Below, piece after piece: positions 6,792-15,568 of a stretch of DNA of 64,000 bases; within the stretch, counting starts at the first letter, position 1, and each line of letters opens with the position of its first letter. Made by a program: the position numbers and the translations under genes. The DNA lies in assembly GCF_046058945.1 (NCBI RefSeq), contig NZ_CP175511.1, positions 2,108,001 through 2,172,000 of the forward strand, given 5' to 3'. This DNA comes from Brochothrix campestris. Lineage in GTDB: Bacteria; Bacillota; Bacilli; Lactobacillales; Listeriaceae. The notes beneath the pieces were generated by a model. It was not told the DNA's origin. It saw only the letters and a list, made by a program, of their open reading frames with translations, and did no database searches.

Positions 6792-9620
6792 TTGAAAAGA
6801 AATGAACGCGTATTAGCACAACTTGAAACCTTATCGACTCACATCGATTTAGACACTTTATTAGCGACTGGAGGTATCACAGCCTTACAAATAGCCGAAG
6901 CAGTTAATATCCAACGCAATAATGTAAGCGCTGACCTCAATCAATTATTTCGCGAACAAAAATTAGTTAAAATTAATGGCCGCCCTGTTGGTTATTTAAG
7001 TCTCGCAGCTGCCGAACAATTACTCGGAACAGCTGTCACGACTTTCTTTTTCGACTCTTTGGAAGTGTTTTTGGCTGCACAACCAACTACGACAGCTGAA
7101 TACGAAAAGACACCTTTTTCCGATTTAATCGGTGCCACAACAAGCTTACGCAATCAAGTTGAACAAGCCAAAGCAGCGATTCTTTATCCACCTAATGGCT
7201 TAGACACATTAATCGTTGGACCCACCGGTGTGGGTAAAACCTTATTCGCTAATATGATGTTTAATTATGCCCATCACATCGGCAAATACGCAGCTGATTC
7301 ACCCTTCGTTGTGTTCAACTGTGCCGATTATTATACAAATCCACAATTGCTAATGTCCCATTTGTTCGGACACGTTAAAGGCGCTTTCACTGGTGCAGAT
7401 ACCGATAAACAAGGACTTGTTGAAAAAGCTCATCAAGGTATTTTATTTCTCGATGAGGTGCATCGTTTACCACCCGAAGGTCAAGAGATGATTTTCTACT
7501 TAATGGATAATGGTAATTATGCCAAACTTGGCGAGACCGAACGTCAACATCATGCCGACGTTCTCATCATTTGTGCAACGACCGAAAATCCTGAATCTTC
7601 CTTATTAAAAACGTTCGTACGACGGATTCCAATTATTATTAACATCCCGACCTTTGAAGAACGAGCAGCCAAGGATAAAATTGATTTATTACGTTTTCTC
7701 TTAACGACCGAAGCGCATCGAATAAAAAAACCAATTGAGATTGATACCGAAGCAACGAAAGCGTTAATTGGTAACACAACCTACGGCAATGTTGGTCAAC
7801 TAAAATCCAACATCCAACTCGTCTGTGCCAATGCCTTCTTGCATTCCTTAAAAGATGACACCTTAAAAATTAATTTTAAGGATCTCCCTGCTGAAGTGAA
7901 GAATGGTTTCTTCCATCTCAGTGGCAATCGTGCCGAAATGCAAGAACTGTCTGATCATCTTAAGAGCGATGTCATCGTTTATCCCGATGATAATACAAAG
8001 TCGCTTATTAAAGACGACGCCTATGAGCCAGACTTTAATCTTTATAGCATTATCGAAGACAAGGTTGGTTTCATGGTCGACCAAGGCATTAAAGATGAAG
8101 AAATTAACCGCTTCATTGGGATTGATATCGACATCCATCTCAACTCATTTTATTCAAAGTTCCAGAACAATACCCAATCCCGTGAAAAAATGTTAAAGGT
8201 TATTAATGAAGACATCTTAAATTTCACCGAAAATATAAAATCAATGATTGAGCAGCATTTACACCGTAAACTCGATGAACGTTTCATCCTCGCCTTTGGT
8301 CTTCATTTAACGGCGTTCTTAAAACGTAATAAAGAACATAAAATCGTTCGCTACGCCAACATCGAAAATGTCGTGCAAGAAATGGCAACCGAATATGAAT
8401 TATCGATTCAAATTAATCAGATGATTAAGACACACTTTAGTGTGTCAGTTCCAATGATGGAAACGATGTACTTAACCCTTTTAATTAATTCACTATTAAA
8501 AGATAATAAGTCGCAGCGGGTTGCTATTTTAGTAGCGATGCACGGCAGCAGCTCAGCCAGTAGCATGGTTAATGTAGTCAAAAAACTATTAGGCGAAAAC
8601 AACATCGAAAGCATCGACATGCCCCTTGACCTCAGCCCTAAAAAAGTCTTAGATGATATGCGACGGGTTGTGCGTGAAATCGATAATGGCAAAGGGGTGC
8701 TCCTAATGGTTGATATGGGCTCCTTAACCGGCTTTGGCGATATCCTCACTGAGGAAACTGGCATCCCTGTCAAAACAATTGATATGGTGTCAACCCCGAC
8801 TGTACTTGAGGCGGTTCGTAAAGCAACGATTATGGAAATGGATTTAGAGACAATTTACCGCTCCTTAAAAGACTTTAGAGGTTATGAAAATTATCTTGAG
8901 AAACCAACGACAACAGTCGCGATACCTGATTCACCTGCAGATAAACCACTTGCGATTCTGAGCGTTTGTACAACCGGAGAAGGAACGGCATTGAAACTCC
9001 AAACCTTTGTGGGCACCCTTTTGAAAAATATGGGTCGTAGCGATATTAGTATTATCGCAATGCCGCTACACGAGGTTGCCCAACGCCAAACAGAACTCGA
9101 TCAATACCATATTTTATTATCGATTGGTATCGCCAACCCCAATGTTGGCGTACCTTTTATCCCACTCGAACAGCTCTTTGATAGTGAGGGTGAAGCGCTA
9201 TTAAACCATTACATTCCAACAGCAACGCCACTAGTACTGGAACACATCAATAAGCCGTCGATGGTGCTACAAATGAGTGAAGAAAGTCTCAACGAGTTTT
9301 TAACGTATTTGAATCCGACAAAAGTACTGCCGTTGCTACTCGCTTTCGTCAACGATATTGAGCAGTTCGAAAACATTCAGTTAACTAACGGTCAAAAAAT
9401 AAATCTGATTGTGCATGTCGGTTGCGCACTTGAACGAGCCGTTGTGAAAGAAACCCTTGCTTATTATGCGACAGCAAGTCCACAACAATTAAGCAAGCGT
9501 GGCGACTACCATACCATCGCCCAACATTTTTACAACAGTTTGAAAATTAACTTATCCGATGATGAACTGTATTACATCATGGATATGATTGCCGATACAC
9601 TTACTATCCAATCACTTTAG
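6792..9620 (+). CDS. manR: LevR/ManR-type sigma-54-dependent PTS-regulated activator
   Basis: This 942-residue activator drives sigma-54 transcription of mannose-family PTS operons. In order: an N-terminal winged helix (about 25-70); an AAA+ domain with Walker A GPTGVGKT (about 141), the sigma-54 contact loop GAFTGA (about 196) and Walker B FLDEVH; PRD1 (about 430-550); an EIIA-Man-like domain with AMHGSS (about 583); an EIIB-like segment with CTTGEG (about 727); and PRD2 with IVHVGCALERA (about 874). The start is TTG at 6792, with AAGGGGTGA 6 bases upstream. A consensus -24/-12 promoter lies in front of the next operon. The order regulator-IIA-IIB-IIC-IID matches the Listeria manR/mpo locus as I recall it. 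Confidence 0.95.
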   Translation: MKRNERVLAQLETLSTHIDLDTLLATGGITALQIAEAVNIQRNNVSADLNQLFREQKLVKINGRPVGYLSLAAAEQLLGTAVTTFFFDSLEVFLAAQPTTTAEYEKTPFSDLIGATTSLRNQVEQAKAAILYPPNGLDTLIVGPTGVGKTLFANMMFNYAHHIGKYAADSPFVVFNCADYYTNPQLLMSHLFGHVKGAFTGADTDKQGLVEKAHQGILFLDEVHRLPPEGQEMIFYLMDNGNYAKLGETERQHHADVLIICATTENPESSLLKTFVRRIPIIINIPTFEERAAKDKIDLLRFLLTTEAHRIKKPIEIDTEATKALIGNTTYGNVGQLKSNIQLVCANAFLHSLKDDTLKINFKDLPAEVKNGFFHLSGNRAEMQELSDHLKSDVIVYPDDNTKSLIKDDAYEPDFNLYSIIEDKVGFMVDQGIKDEEINRFIGIDIDIHLNSFYSKFQNNTQSREKMLKVINEDILNFTENIKSMIEQHLHRKLDERFILAFGLHLTAFLKRNKEHKIVRYANIENVVQEMATEYELSIQINQMIKTHFSVSVPMMETMYLTLLINSLLKDNKSQRVAILVAMHGSSSASSMVNVVKKLLGENNIESIDMPLDLSPKKVLDDMRRVVREIDNGKGVLLMVDMGSLTGFGDILTEETGIPVKTIDMVSTPTVLEAVRKATIMEMDLETIYRSLKDFRGYENYLEKPTTTVAIPDSPADKPLAILSVCTTGEGTALKLQTFVGTLLKNMGRSDISIIAMPLHEVAQRQTELDQYHILLSIGIANPNVGVPFIPLEQLFDSEGEALLNHYIPTATPLVLEHINKPSMVLQMSEESLNEFLTYLNPTKVLPLLLAFVNDIEQFENIQLTNGQKINLIVHVGCALERAVVKETLAYYATASPQQLSKRGDYHTIAQHFYNSLKINLSDDELYYIMDMIADTLTIQSL

Positions 9621-9632
9621 TCTAAACACACA

Positions 9633-9677
9633 ACAAGACACTGCCGTTTTCGATAACGTATTTGTGTCTTGTTTTTT
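9633..9677 (+). terminator. Terminator after manR
   Basis: AACAAGACAC (9633-9642) pairs with GTGTCTTGTT (9664-9673) and is followed by T residues. The loop is about 21 bases. Confidence 0.8.
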
Positions 9678-9712
9678 CATTTTAGTGTCTTTCTTTTTTT
9701 AAACCCTTGATA

Positions 9713-9757
9713 TGATAACGGTTTCACACACTCATGAAAGTTGGCACGGAACTTGCA
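9713..9757 (+). promoter_or_regulatory. Sigma-54 (-24/-12) promoter of the mannose-family PTS, with upstream cre-like site
   Basis: TGGCAC-N5-TTGCA at 9742-9757 is a perfect sigma-54 promoter, about 50 bases before the EIIA start. TGATAACGGTTTCA at 9713-9726 matches the cre consensus at about 12 of 14 positions and could let CcpA interfere with ManR activation. No sigma-70 boxes were needed to explain the operon. Confidence 0.9.
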
Positions 9758-9806
9758 TTAGTATAAGTGTAGACAATTAACTATTAAAAAAAAGAGGTGA
9801 ACTACT

Positions 9807-10244
9807 ATGACAGTTGCAATTGTAATCGGAACACACGGTGCGAGTGCCGAACAACTACTCAAATCAACTGAAATGATTATTGGTGAACAAACGAATGTTG
9901 GCGTCATCGATTTCATGCCGGGCGAAAACGCCGATACGTTAGTAGACAAATTAAAAGATGAAGCAAACACACTCGATACGAGTGATGGCTTACTTTTTCT
10001 GGTCGACTTGTTTGGCGGTAGCCCGTTCAACGCCGCTAGTCGTATCGTCATTGAACATGAAAATGCTGATGTCGTGACTGGTGTCAACATTCCGATGTTA
10101 CTTGAAACATTATCAATGCGCTCAGCCCAATCGTTACCTGAGCTAGTTGAGACCGCTCTAACTGCCGGTGCCTTTGGTATCAAATCATTAAAAGCTGGCT
10201 TAGCTGCAGCAGCAAATGAAGAAGAAAATGAGGAGGAATTATAA
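9807..10244 (+). CDS. Mannose-family PTS EIIA
   Basis: This 145-residue cytoplasmic phosphocarrier accepts phosphate from HPr on the histidine of VIGTHG (His-10) and passes it to EIIB. The LFLVDLFGGSPFNAA segment near residue 65 is the family hallmark. AAAGAGGTG precedes the ATG. It is the first gene of the sigma-54 operon and abuts the EIIB gene without a gap. IIA and IIB are separate proteins here, whereas the ManX-type systems of E. coli and many Firmicutes are fused IIAB. Confidence 0.95.
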   Translation: MTVAIVIGTHGASAEQLLKSTEMIIGEQTNVGVIDFMPGENADTLVDKLKDEANTLDTSDGLLFLVDLFGGSPFNAASRIVIEHENADVVTGVNIPMLLETLSMRSAQSLPELVETALTAGAFGIKSLKAGLAAAANEEENEEEL

Positions 10245-10730
10245 ATGATTATTAAATTAGCTCGTATTGACGACCGTTTAATTCACGGTCAAGTTGCCAC
10301 TGTCTGGACAAAAGAAACAGGTGTAAACCGTATCATCGTTGTGTCTGATGAGGTTGCAGCTGATACGGTTCGTAAAACGTTATTGACACAAGTTGCACCA
10401 CCTGGTGTTAAAGCCCATGTGGTTGATGTTGCTAAAGCTTCACGTGTTTACAACAACGCAAAATACGCAACTGACAAAGTAATGTTCTTATTCACAAACC
10501 CTACAGACGTTTTACGTGTGATTGAAGATGGTATCGATATCACATCAGTCAACATTGGGGGTATGGCCTACCATGAAGGTAAGCAAATGGTAACAAATGC
10601 CATTTCTGTCGATGAAACAGACATTAAAGCATTCAATGCTTTAAATGACAAAGGTATTGAACTTGAAGCTCGTAAAGTTGCTGCTGACAGTAAAGTTAGC
10701 ATGATGACCTTACTTGCCAAAGTAAAATAA
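10245..10730 (+). CDS. Mannose-family PTS EIIB
   Basis: This 161-residue EIIB has the phospho-histidine in RLIHGQVAT (His-15) and the conserved MFLFTNPTDVL and NIGGM segments. It phosphorylates the incoming sugar from EIIA and can also modify the PRDs of ManR. GAGGAGG lies at the end of the EIIA gene. A paralogue occurs at 13174-13665. Confidence 0.95.
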   Translation: MIIKLARIDDRLIHGQVATVWTKETGVNRIIVVSDEVAADTVRKTLLTQVAPPGVKAHVVDVAKASRVYNNAKYATDKVMFLFTNPTDVLRVIEDGIDITSVNIGGMAYHEGKQMVTNAISVDETDIKAFNALNDKGIELEARKVAADSKVSMMTLLAKVK

Positions 10731-10765
10731 ACTAATTTAATAGAAGGAAAAGGAGGAAGATTCTC

Positions 10766-11578
10766 ATGGAAATAGGTACTCTACAAATTATCCTAGTCTT
10801 TATCGTAGCTTGTGTTGCAGGTATGGGTTCTATCCTTGATGAGTTCCAAACACATCAACCGTTAATTGCCTGTACGTTAATCGGTTTAGTGCTTGGTGAC
10901 ATCTCACAAGGTGTTATGATCGGTGCTTCATTACAATTAATTGCGTTAGGCTGGATGAACATCGGTGCTGCTGTTGCACCCGATACAGCACTTGCTTCAA
11001 TTATTTCAACAATTTTAGTTATTGGTGGTGGCCAAAGTATTGGTGCAGGTATCGCACTTGCTATTCCTTTAGCTGCAGCTGGTCAAGTATTAACAATCTT
11101 AGTTCGTACTATCACAGTTGGTTTCCAACATGCGGCCGATAAAGCTGCTGACCGTGGTGATTTAAATGCGATTTCAAGACTTCATTTAACCGCTCTTATT
11201 TTACAAGCAATGCGTATTGCTATTCCAGCTGTTATCGTTGCCTACTCAGTGGGTACTGATACAATTAAAAACTTATTAGACTCAATTCCTGATGTCGTAA
11301 CAGGTGGTCTTGCTGTTGCTGGTGGGATGATCGTTGTTGTTGGTTATGCAATGGTTATTAACATGATGCAAGCTGGCTACTTAATGCCATTCTTCTTCTT
11401 TGGATTCGTTGTCGCGGCATTTACAGACTTCAACTTAATTGCTCTTGGTGTTATTGGTGCCTTTTTAGCAATTATCTTCATTCAATTACACCCTAAATAC
11501 CATGATAATGGTAATGGTGGTGGCGGAAACGCTGTTGCTGCAGGTGGACCAAGCGATCTCGACGATGAATTAGATTAA
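10766..11578 (+). CDS. Mannose-family PTS EIIC
   Basis: This integral membrane subunit has 270 residues and many hydrophobic helices. It opens with LQIILVFIVACVAGMGSILDEFQTHQPL and has GLVLGDISQGVMIGASLQL, the typical ManY signature. A glycine-rich, acidic C-terminus (GNGGGGNAVAAGG) is cytoplasmic. AAAAGGAGGA precedes the ATG. Confidence 0.95.
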   Translation: MEIGTLQIILVFIVACVAGMGSILDEFQTHQPLIACTLIGLVLGDISQGVMIGASLQLIALGWMNIGAAVAPDTALASIISTILVIGGGQSIGAGIALAIPLAAAGQVLTILVRTITVGFQHAADKAADRGDLNAISRLHLTALILQAMRIAIPAVIVAYSVGTDTIKNLLDSIPDVVTGGLAVAGGMIVVVGYAMVINMMQAGYLMPFFFFGFVVAAFTDFNLIALGVIGAFLAIIFIQLHPKYHDNGNGGGGNAVAAGGPSDLDDELD

Positions 11579-11593
11579 GGAGGAGGAGAAATC

Positions 11594-12436
11594 ATGGCTG
11601 AAGAACATGTATTAGAAAAAAAATTAACTAAAAAAGATATTAATGCTGTCTTTTTACGCAGTAACGTTTTTCAAGGTTCTTGGAACTTTGAACGTATGCA
11701 AGCCTTAGGTTACGCTTATTCAATGGTACCAGCGATTAAACGCTTATACCCTGAAGGCTCACCTGAACGAGTAGCTGCGATTAAACGTCACTTAGAATTC
11801 TTTAATACCCATCCCTATGTTGGTGCTCCAATCTTAGGCGTAACACTTGCGATGGAAGAACAACGTGCAAACGGTGCGCCAATCGACGATGGTGCCATCA
11901 ACGGTATCAAAGTTGGTTTGATGGGACCACTTGCTGGTGTTGGTGATCCGATTTTCTGGGGGACGTTACGTCCGGTTGCAGGTGCACTTGGTGCTTCGCT
12001 TGCAATGAACGGTAGTATTTTAGGACCGATTGTTTTCTTCGTCTTCTTTAACGCTGTTCGTTTATTCATCCGTTACTGGGGTGTTTCGTACGGTTACAAA
12101 AAAGGGTCTTCTGTTGTAGGTGACATGAGTGGTGGTCTCTTACAAAAACTAACAGAAGGCGCTTCAATTCTTGGTCTGTTCATCATGGGGGCACTTGTTA
12201 ACAAGTGGACCACCGTCAACATGCCGTTCGTCCTTTCACGTGTTACAGGTGATGATGGTAAGGTTGTTGAAACAACTGTTCAATCAATTCTCGATCAGTT
12301 AATGCCTGGTTTAGTACCATTACTCTTAACATTTGCATGTATGTGGTTATTGAAACGTAAAGTTAACCCGTTATGGTTAATCTTCGGTTTCTTCGTAATC
12401 GGTATTCTTGGTTACTGGGTTGGCTTCTTAGCTTAA
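11594..12436 (+). CDS. Mannose-family PTS EIID
   Basis: EIID forms the sugar channel with EIIC. At 280 residues it is slightly shorter than E. coli ManZ. Hallmarks are LRSNVFQGSWNFERMQALGYAYSM near residue 22, HLEFFNTHPY, and GLMGPLAGVGDPIFWGTLRP near 115, with hydrophobic helices at the C-terminus. AAGGAGGAGGAG precedes the ATG. It is the last PTS gene and a strong terminator follows. Confidence 0.95.
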   Translation: MAEEHVLEKKLTKKDINAVFLRSNVFQGSWNFERMQALGYAYSMVPAIKRLYPEGSPERVAAIKRHLEFFNTHPYVGAPILGVTLAMEEQRANGAPIDDGAINGIKVGLMGPLAGVGDPIFWGTLRPVAGALGASLAMNGSILGPIVFFVFFNAVRLFIRYWGVSYGYKKGSSVVGDMSGGLLQKLTEGASILGLFIMGALVNKWTTVNMPFVLSRVTGDDGKVVETTVQSILDQLMPGLVPLLLTFACMWLLKRKVNPLWLIFGFFVIGILGYWVGFLA

Positions 12437-12442
12437 TCCTCG

Positions 12443-12489
12443 ACAGGTAAGGCGCAGGTAGCACGTCTACCCGCCTTACCTGTTTTTTA
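12443..12489 (+). terminator. Terminator of the mannose-family PTS operon
   Basis: ACAGGTAAGGCG (12443-12454) pairs with CGCCTTACCTGT (12472-12483). A nested GGTAG/CTACC stem sits inside it. The tail is TTTTTATTTT. Confidence 0.9.
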
Positions 12490-12541
12490 TTTTCTGGTAT
12501 ACTTAACGAGAGTCTTAACAACTTAGAAGGAGGTATGATGT

Positions 12542-12997
12542 ATGTCTTGGACAACTGGTTTTTTAGGCGCCTACGTCAGTTTGATTTTGCTTTACTTGGT
12601 GTATGATTACATTATTATTGATCGTTTGAAAGGTAAAACATTGTTAGCCTTACGCTTACGTAAACGCAACATTATGGATACGTTGATTTTTGCAGCACTT
12701 TTCGCATTTATTGCGATTATCAATCTTTTTAGAGGCGGTGACATCATCGTAACCTACCTACTCATCGCCCTCGTTGCCCTTTATTTAATTCTTTCATATG
12801 TGCGCCAACCTCAGGTGCGTTTCAAACAAGATGGCTTCTTTTATGGCAACTTCTTTGTGCGCTATGACGCTATCGAACAGATGAATCTAGCAGAAGACGG
12901 CATCTTGGCGATTATCGCTAATAAACGCCGCCACTTACTCTATGCTCGTAACATCGATGAACTGGAGCAGATGCTACCGTATTTCACTAGAGAATAA
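12542..12997 (+). CDS. UPF0266 (DUF986, YobD-like) membrane protein
   Basis: This 151-residue protein has three hydrophobic segments (about 5-27, 43-60 and 67-85) and a soluble C-terminus including FKQDGFFYGNFFVRYDAIEQMNL. It resembles the UPF0266/DUF986 family, whose function is unknown. E. coli yobD likewise lies next to manXYZ, so the link to mannose-type PTS is conserved across phyla. An AGAAGGAGG ribosome site precedes the ATG. It lies beyond the operon terminator, so it is expressed by read-through or its own promoter. Confidence 0.85.
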   Translation: MSWTTGFLGAYVSLILLYLVYDYIIIDRLKGKTLLALRLRKRNIMDTLIFAALFAFIAIINLFRGGDIIVTYLLIALVALYLILSYVRQPQVRFKQDGFFYGNFFVRYDAIEQMNLAEDGILAIIANKRRHLLYARNIDELEQMLPYFTRE

Positions 12998-13040
12998 GCA
13001 ACAAAAGCGACATCAGCTCATCAAACTTCGAAGCTATACG

Positions 13041-13074
13041 AAAGCCCCTTAAACGACCAAGTTTAAGGGGCTTT
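13041..13074. terminator. Terminator after UPF0266 gene
   Basis: AAAGCCCCTTAAAC pairs perfectly with GTTTAAGGGGCTTT around a 6-base loop. The following bases, AATTAT, are only moderately T-rich. Confidence 0.7.
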
Positions 13075-13173
13075 AATTATAGTTAAGCATAGCGCTTTTT
13101 ACTTTCTCACACTATTGTACAATGTTACACTCGTTTTGAAAGCTATTCTGATCCCTCTCAAAGGAGTGTTTCG

Positions 13174-13665
13174 ATGCATATTAAACTCGCACGCATTGAT
13201 GATCGTCTCATACACGGCCAAGTCGCCACCTCATGGTCCAAAGCAAGTGGAATCACCCGTATTATCGTCGCTAACGATGCGGTTGCCGCTGACCCTGTTC
13301 GTAGTACAATGCTCAAACAAGTCGCACCACCAGGCATCAGTGCCCATGTTGTGTCGCTTGAAAAAGCCCTACGGGTTTATCGTAACCCCAAATATGCCGC
13401 TGATGCAGTGATGTTCTTATTTACCAACCCAACGGATGTCCTCAGCCTCATTGAACAAGGACTCCCCCTCACGACTATTAATATAGGCGGGATGTCTTAC
13501 ACGCAAGGTAAACAAATGATCAACAACTTTTTAGCTGTTGATGAAATCGATATTAACGCCTTCAAATCCTTGGCAGCACGAGCAATTGAACTCGAAGTCC
13601 GTGTCATCACTAGTGATGCAAAACTTGACTTAATGAGTCTGTTGCAACAAAAGAACATTATCTAA
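13174..13665 (+). CDS. Orphan mannose-family PTS EIIB paralogue
   Basis: The protein has 163 residues and is identical or similar to the EIIB at 10245 over most of its length (well over half identical by eye). The phospho-histidine motif RLIHGQVAT is intact. It has its own AAAGGAG ribosome site and no IIA, IIC or IID partner, and a terminator separates it from the operon. It may be a second EIIB for the same permease or a regulatory phosphodonor for ManR's PRD domains; both are inferences. Confidence 0.88.
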   Translation: MHIKLARIDDRLIHGQVATSWSKASGITRIIVANDAVAADPVRSTMLKQVAPPGISAHVVSLEKALRVYRNPKYAADAVMFLFTNPTDVLSLIEQGLPLTTINIGGMSYTQGKQMINNFLAVDEIDINAFKSLAARAIELEVRVITSDAKLDLMSLLQQKNII

Positions 13666-13666
13666 C

Positions 13667-13960
13667 CTAAAATTTGATAGCAGAGACAGCGACTTCGCTT
13701 ATAGTTGTCGCTGTTTTGTCGTATGAAATGACTAAGCGACAATGAATGCTGCTTGCCCGACCTTGATGCCAATAATACAACAACTGACTCGAATGTTTAA
13801 TTTCCTCTGCCATTCGCATTGTATTAACGGGACCGAGTAATTTTGTTTCAAACCCACAACCTGTCAGTTTATCGTTTAATTCTTTAAGCGAGTATGTTGC
13901 ATTTAAATTGACAGCGCTCGTAACAGCCTTTTTCAACAAAGCTTTATTAGGTATCTCCAT
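13667..13960 (-). CDS. Uncharacterised small protein
   Basis: A 97-residue soluble protein with a good ribosome site (GGAGGG, 7 bases before the ATG). It begins MEIPNKALLKKAVTSAVNLNATYSL... and contains a predicted helix-rich first half and a strand-rich, His/Arg-containing second half (WHQGR, HCRLVISY). I do not recognise a family. It is convergent with the orphan EIIB, with a 1-base gap between stops, and no terminator separates them. Confidence 0.6.
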   Translation of the reverse strand: MEIPNKALLKKAVTSAVNLNATYSLKELNDKLTGCGFETKLLGPVNTMRMAEEIKHSSQLLYYWHQGRASSIHCRLVISYDKTATTISEVAVSAIKF

Positions 13961-14046
13961 TATTTCCCTCCTAGAACTACAAATTAATCGTGTCTTGTAA
14001 ACATAAGATAACGCTACATACCGTTACTATCTTGTAATAATAACAC

Positions 14047-14083
14047 AAAAAAGCCACCACTTCATTGAGGGAAGTGGTGGCTT
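14047..14083 (-). terminator. Terminator of gdhA
   Basis: AAGCCACCACTT pairs with AAGTGGTGGCTT around a 9-base loop. Six As on the left give the T-run on the - strand. Confidence 0.85.
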
Positions 14084-14093
14084 CGTTGACTAC

Positions 14094-15449
14094 TTAAACG
14101 ATACCTTGTGAAATCATTGCATCGGCCACTTTTTTAAAGCCCGCAATGTTCGCACCAGTTACAAAGTCGTCTTCTTTGCCATATTGTTTTGCTGTATCAC
14201 TAATGTTTTTGTAGATGTCTTGCATAATTTCTTTCAGTTTCGCATCGACTTCTTCAAACGTCCACGATAAACGTTGACTGTTTTGCGACATTTCAAGGGC
14301 AGATGTTGCCACACCACCCGCATTGGCTGCCTTAGCTGGCGCAAAGAGCACACCTTGTGCTTGCAAGTAAGCCACACCATCTAGCGTTGTTGGCATATTT
14401 GCTCCTTCAGCGACTGCTTTAACACCGTTAGCAACTAATTTTTTTGCTAATTCTAAATCAATTTCATTTTGTGTTGCTGAAGGTAAAGCTACCGTATACT
14501 CGATATCAATCTCCCAAACGGATCCTTCTTTATAAACGGCGTTCGGTCGAGCTGCGGCATATTCCGTTAAGCGAGCACGTTTCACTTCTTTCACTTCTTG
14601 TAACAAAGCTACATCAATACCCTCTGCATCGTAAATATAGCCTGTTGAGTCTGAACATGCGACAACTTTCGCGCCTAGTTGTTGTGCTTTTTGAATTGCA
14701 TAAATCGCAACATTACCCGAACCAGACACAACCACTGTTGTATCTTTAAACGTTAATCCCTTCGCTTTTAACATCTCATCAGTTAAGTAGACTAACCCAT
14801 ATCCCGTTGCTTCCGTACGTGCTAAGCTCCCACCATAGGTTAAACCCTTGCCTGTTAAGACACCTGCATCATTTGAATGTTTTAAGCGCTTGTATTGGCC
14901 AAATAAAAAGCCAATTTCGCGACCACCCACGTTGATATCACCAGCTGGCACATCAGTATTTTCACCAATGTGACGGTATAATTCAGTCATGAAACTTTGG
15001 CAAAAACGCATCACTTCCATGTCTGATTTACCTTTAGGATCAAAGTTTGATCCACCTTTACCACCACCAATTGGTAGCCCTGTTAACGAGTTTTTAAACA
15101 CTTGTTCAAACCCTAAAAATTTAACCACACTCGCTGTTACTGTTGGATGGAAACGTAACCCACCTTTATACGGCCCGATTGCACTATTAAAATGAACGCG
15201 GAAACCACGGTTCACTTGAACGTTACCTGCATCATCTACCCATGGCACACGAAATTGCACAAGTTGTTCGGGTTCTAAAATACGCTCAAGAATGTTTAGT
15301 TGCTTGTAAGCCTCATTTTCTTCAACTGCCGGATAAACGGTATCAAGAAATTCTTTCACAGCTTGTAAAAATTCAGGCTCATTCGCGTTTAATTTCGCCA
15401 CACGATCATAAATTGCTTGCGTATCTAAAGTAGTATTTGTTTTCCCCAT
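14094..15449 (-). CDS. gdhA: NADP-specific glutamate dehydrogenase
   Basis: GdhA aminates 2-oxoglutarate to glutamate with NADPH. The 451-residue protein has the substrate lysine region GGGKGGSNFDPKGKS near 115, DVPAGDINVGGREIGFLFGQ near 158, and the nucleotide-binding GSGNVAIYA near 237. I chose ATG at 15449 (MGKTNTTL) over the longer frame at 15491. It gives the family length and has AAGGATG upstream. The gene is monocistronic. Confidence 0.96.
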   Translation of the reverse strand: MGKTNTTLDTQAIYDRVAKLNANEPEFLQAVKEFLDTVYPAVEENEAYKQLNILERILEPEQLVQFRVPWVDDAGNVQVNRGFRVHFNSAIGPYKGGLRFHPTVTASVVKFLGFEQVFKNSLTGLPIGGGKGGSNFDPKGKSDMEVMRFCQSFMTELYRHIGENTDVPAGDINVGGREIGFLFGQYKRLKHSNDAGVLTGKGLTYGGSLARTEATGYGLVYLTDEMLKAKGLTFKDTTVVVSGSGNVAIYAIQKAQQLGAKVVACSDSTGYIYDAEGIDVALLQEVKEVKRARLTEYAAARPNAVYKEGSVWEIDIEYTVALPSATQNEIDLELAKKLVANGVKAVAEGANMPTTLDGVAYLQAQGVLFAPAKAANAGGVATSALEMSQNSQRLSWTFEEVDAKLKEIMQDIYKNISDTAKQYGKEDDFVTGANIAGFKKVADAMISQGIV

Positions 15450-15522
15450 CAACAACACATCCTTATCTGTATAATAGATTAACTTTAACACATCTCGTTA
15501 TTATCTGACAATTCCGATTATT

Positions 15523-15562
15523 AATCAAACCTATCTCCGTTTGAGATAGGTTTGATTTTTTT
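15523..15562 (+). terminator. 14-bp hairpin with T-run on the + strand between two - strand genes
   Basis: AATCAAACCTATCT (15523-15536) pairs perfectly with AGATAGGTTTGATT (15544-15557), followed by Ts on the + strand. The flanking genes are both on -, so the T-run is on the wrong side to terminate bceB transcripts efficiently. The stem itself may still stabilise mRNA ends. Confidence 0.55.
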
Positions 15563-15568
15563 GAGTAA

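Noticed and set aside
7863..8773. Three frames within manR in other phases
   Set aside because: They are shadows inside a clear 942-residue activator gene and show no family features.
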